64,000 nucleotides of DNA. Source: Armigeres subalbatus (lineage: Eukaryota; Arthropoda; Insecta; Diptera; Culicidae). Numbering within the stretch: position 1 is the stretch's first letter; every line of letters starts with the position of its first letter. Under the pieces are notes generated by a model. The model saw only the letters and a list, made by a program, of their open reading frames with translations, ran no database searches and had not been told where the DNA came from. Of this stretch, positions 62,640 to 64,000 are shown in pieces. The stretch is from contig NC_085141.1 of the NCBI RefSeq assembly GCF_024139115.2, forward strand, positions 34,850,120-34,914,119, given 5' to 3'. The translations under genes and the position numbers were made by a program.

Positions 62640-62755
62640 TTGCGACGTCGAAGAAATTCAAGAGCGTGATACGCAACAGAGACAGCGTTCTCGAGTTCAT
62701 GGACCGTATTGAACAGTACCTGAACCTGAAAAACGAGCAATGGGTAATGTTTTAA
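62640..62755 (+). pseudogene. Possible BEL/Pao gag start
   Basis: One frame reads SKKFKSVIRNRDSVLEFMDR then IEQYLNLKNEQW before a stop near 62755. The RDS..L...I..I pattern resembles the N-terminus of BEL/Pao Gag. No upstream in-frame ATG with good context, and nothing further downstream. Tentative. Confidence 0.25.
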
Positions 62756-63760
62756 ACATAACCGCGAGAAGACGTAGGACTTGTATAAACGTAACGAATT
62801 TACATTTAACATTTGAATCTATGGGGTTTGATTATAGGTATTGATATTGGAAATAACAACTTCCATGCTGTGTACAATTATTGGCAATTAATTATTAAAA
62901 ACTTCTGGAAATAAAACTAATTATAATTTACATAATCAGACTTGCTGAGCTTCTAACTATTCAGCCCTTATTTACTCTAGCAAATGTAGGGCATTTCTAG
63001 ATTTCTAATTGATGATAGCACTTAAAGTTTAAAAAATTTGTTGTTGAAAATGGGGAAAATGTGGTATTTTATGGGAACGGTCCCATTTTCCATCTCATAG
63101 AACATATATTCATCTTATCGCCTAACAAAGAAATACAGCACCAATTTTGTTGCTTCTTATGGCTAACATGCGTGCTTACTGCTGAAAAAATCACAAAAAT
63201 AAGAAACAAGTCAAGGAGCAGTAACCCTACTATGAACTTATAAAATAATAAAAAATCTCAAAATATAAAAAAAATTAAAAAAAAGTAGCCTTACTAAAAT
63301 AGAGGAGGTTCTGCTAATACATCAACGAAAACTTATTTAATGTTGTAGCTTCAAAGTGAAACTCATTTTTTTTTTGCGGATTTTTTAAAACATTTACATG
63401 TATATACGGCGGAATTTTCTAATCTCAAATAGATATTAGCACCATTACTGATTATGCATCATTTAAATGCTAATGTCTTCTGCGAATGAATGAAAGTAAT
63501 TATTTTCAATTTTCATCAGTGTACATAGTTGATTTTTTCTGCTGGGGAATCAGAGCTGTTATAGTATAACCCTGTTTGAATGTACGTGTGGCTTAGTACC
63601 AACCACAACTTTACATAAGGTCAGTCTTATATCACGACTCGATCGCAACCGACACCACTGCATCAAGCATAGAAAGACAACAAAAATGCGTCCTCTTCTT
63701 TCATGCATACTAGCAAATACACTGGCAGCTCTCCCACTGGCGACTGCATGCGGTTGTATA
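62756..63760. other. AT-rich stretch, nothing recognised
   Basis: Includes A-rich tracts at 63245-63285 but no gene or structured repeat. Confidence 0.45.
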
Positions 63761-63766
63761 CTATTT

Positions 63767-63931
63767 CGCCGAAAAACATTTCGCGGAATTTTTTTTCGCG
63801 GTACGACATTTCGCGGAATGTATCAACTCTCCGAAACACATTTCGCGGAATGAACCTTTTTTCCGAAAGACATTTCGCGGAATGTACCTTTTCACCGAAA
63901 ATCATTCCGCGGAATGCCATTTGGCGGAATT
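63767..63931 (+). repeat. CATTTCGCGGAATG tandem array
   Basis: Five to six units of roughly 32 bp built from CATTTCGCGGAATG and TTTTCCGAAA. One unit is the palindrome CATTCCGCGGAATG (63903-63916). ORFs on both strands are repeat by-products. Confidence 0.85.
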
Positions 63932-64000
63932 CAGTTAGAATAATTATCATTCAAATATTTAAAGATTTCTGCGTAATTACATGAAATGCAGGCCATTTTT
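63932..64000. other. Window end, nothing recognised
   Basis: Short AT-rich end of the window. Confidence 0.5.

Noticed and set aside
63767..63931. CRISPR-like array
   Set aside because: Units are contiguous and degenerate without unique spacers, and the window is clearly eukaryotic.

Overview
The window looks like repeat-dense intergenic or intronic DNA from a culicine mosquito, most probably an Aedes. The basis is the company of elements: a tRNA-headed SINE of the kind abundant in Aedes, an I-clade LINE resembling MosquI, a Jockey-clade LINE resembling Juan, R1-clade LINEs sitting in (AC)n tracts, a mariner remnant of the DD37E type and many short TIR elements. I recognise no intact host protein gene, rRNA or functional tRNA gene. 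Species assignment is inference from family recognition, not a database match.

Layout, left to right. 1-8.4 kb: a SINE (201-487, imperfect 11-bp target duplication), a 1.9-kb hAT-type element (1983-3880, perfect 8-bp duplication) carrying a 23-bp minisatellite, a TA-flanked MITE (4103-4304), a second 23-bp-period array that changes orientation (4379-5870), and two copies of a TTAA-flanked MITE facing each other (7195-7460, 7925-8190), one of them nested in a 229-bp CACAG-ended MITE. 8.8-17.4 kb: a LINE fragment, three copies of a SINE-like element with a 71-nt tRNA cloverleaf, a TTAA MITE, a mariner relic and a 24-bp minisatellite (core 14340-15817) that is open in several frames but is not a gene. 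18-24 kb: another LINE fragment, a MITE inside a 71-bp tandem unit, a foldback element, and a 3.4-kb EN-RT LINE with a perfect 13-bp duplication, itself hit by a 107-bp MITE. 23.7-27.6 kb has no recognisable feature.

27.6-33.3 kb is an essentially full-length but frame-broken I-clade LINE (ORF1 with zinc knuckles; ORF2 with endonuclease, RT and RNase H). 33.4-42.3 kb is a LINE cluster in which R1-clade elements are separated by (TG)n/(AC)n tracts, consistent with repeated targeted insertion into one microsatellite. 42.3-48 kb is mostly featureless. 48.0-52.3 kb is a GT-rich satellite almost lacking C on the + strand. 52.3-58.6 kb is mainly featureless with a few MITEs and two faint coding-like relics. 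58.6-64 kb holds nested MITEs, a possible BEL/Pao-like leader interrupted by a 5'-truncated LINE with a 12-bp duplication, three tandem units that each carry GT and AG splice-like signals, and a terminal CATTTCGCGGAATG array.

No gene network can be read here. What the sequence supports is a history of nested insertions: several have exact target duplications, and three have an unoccupied paralogous site inside the same window.
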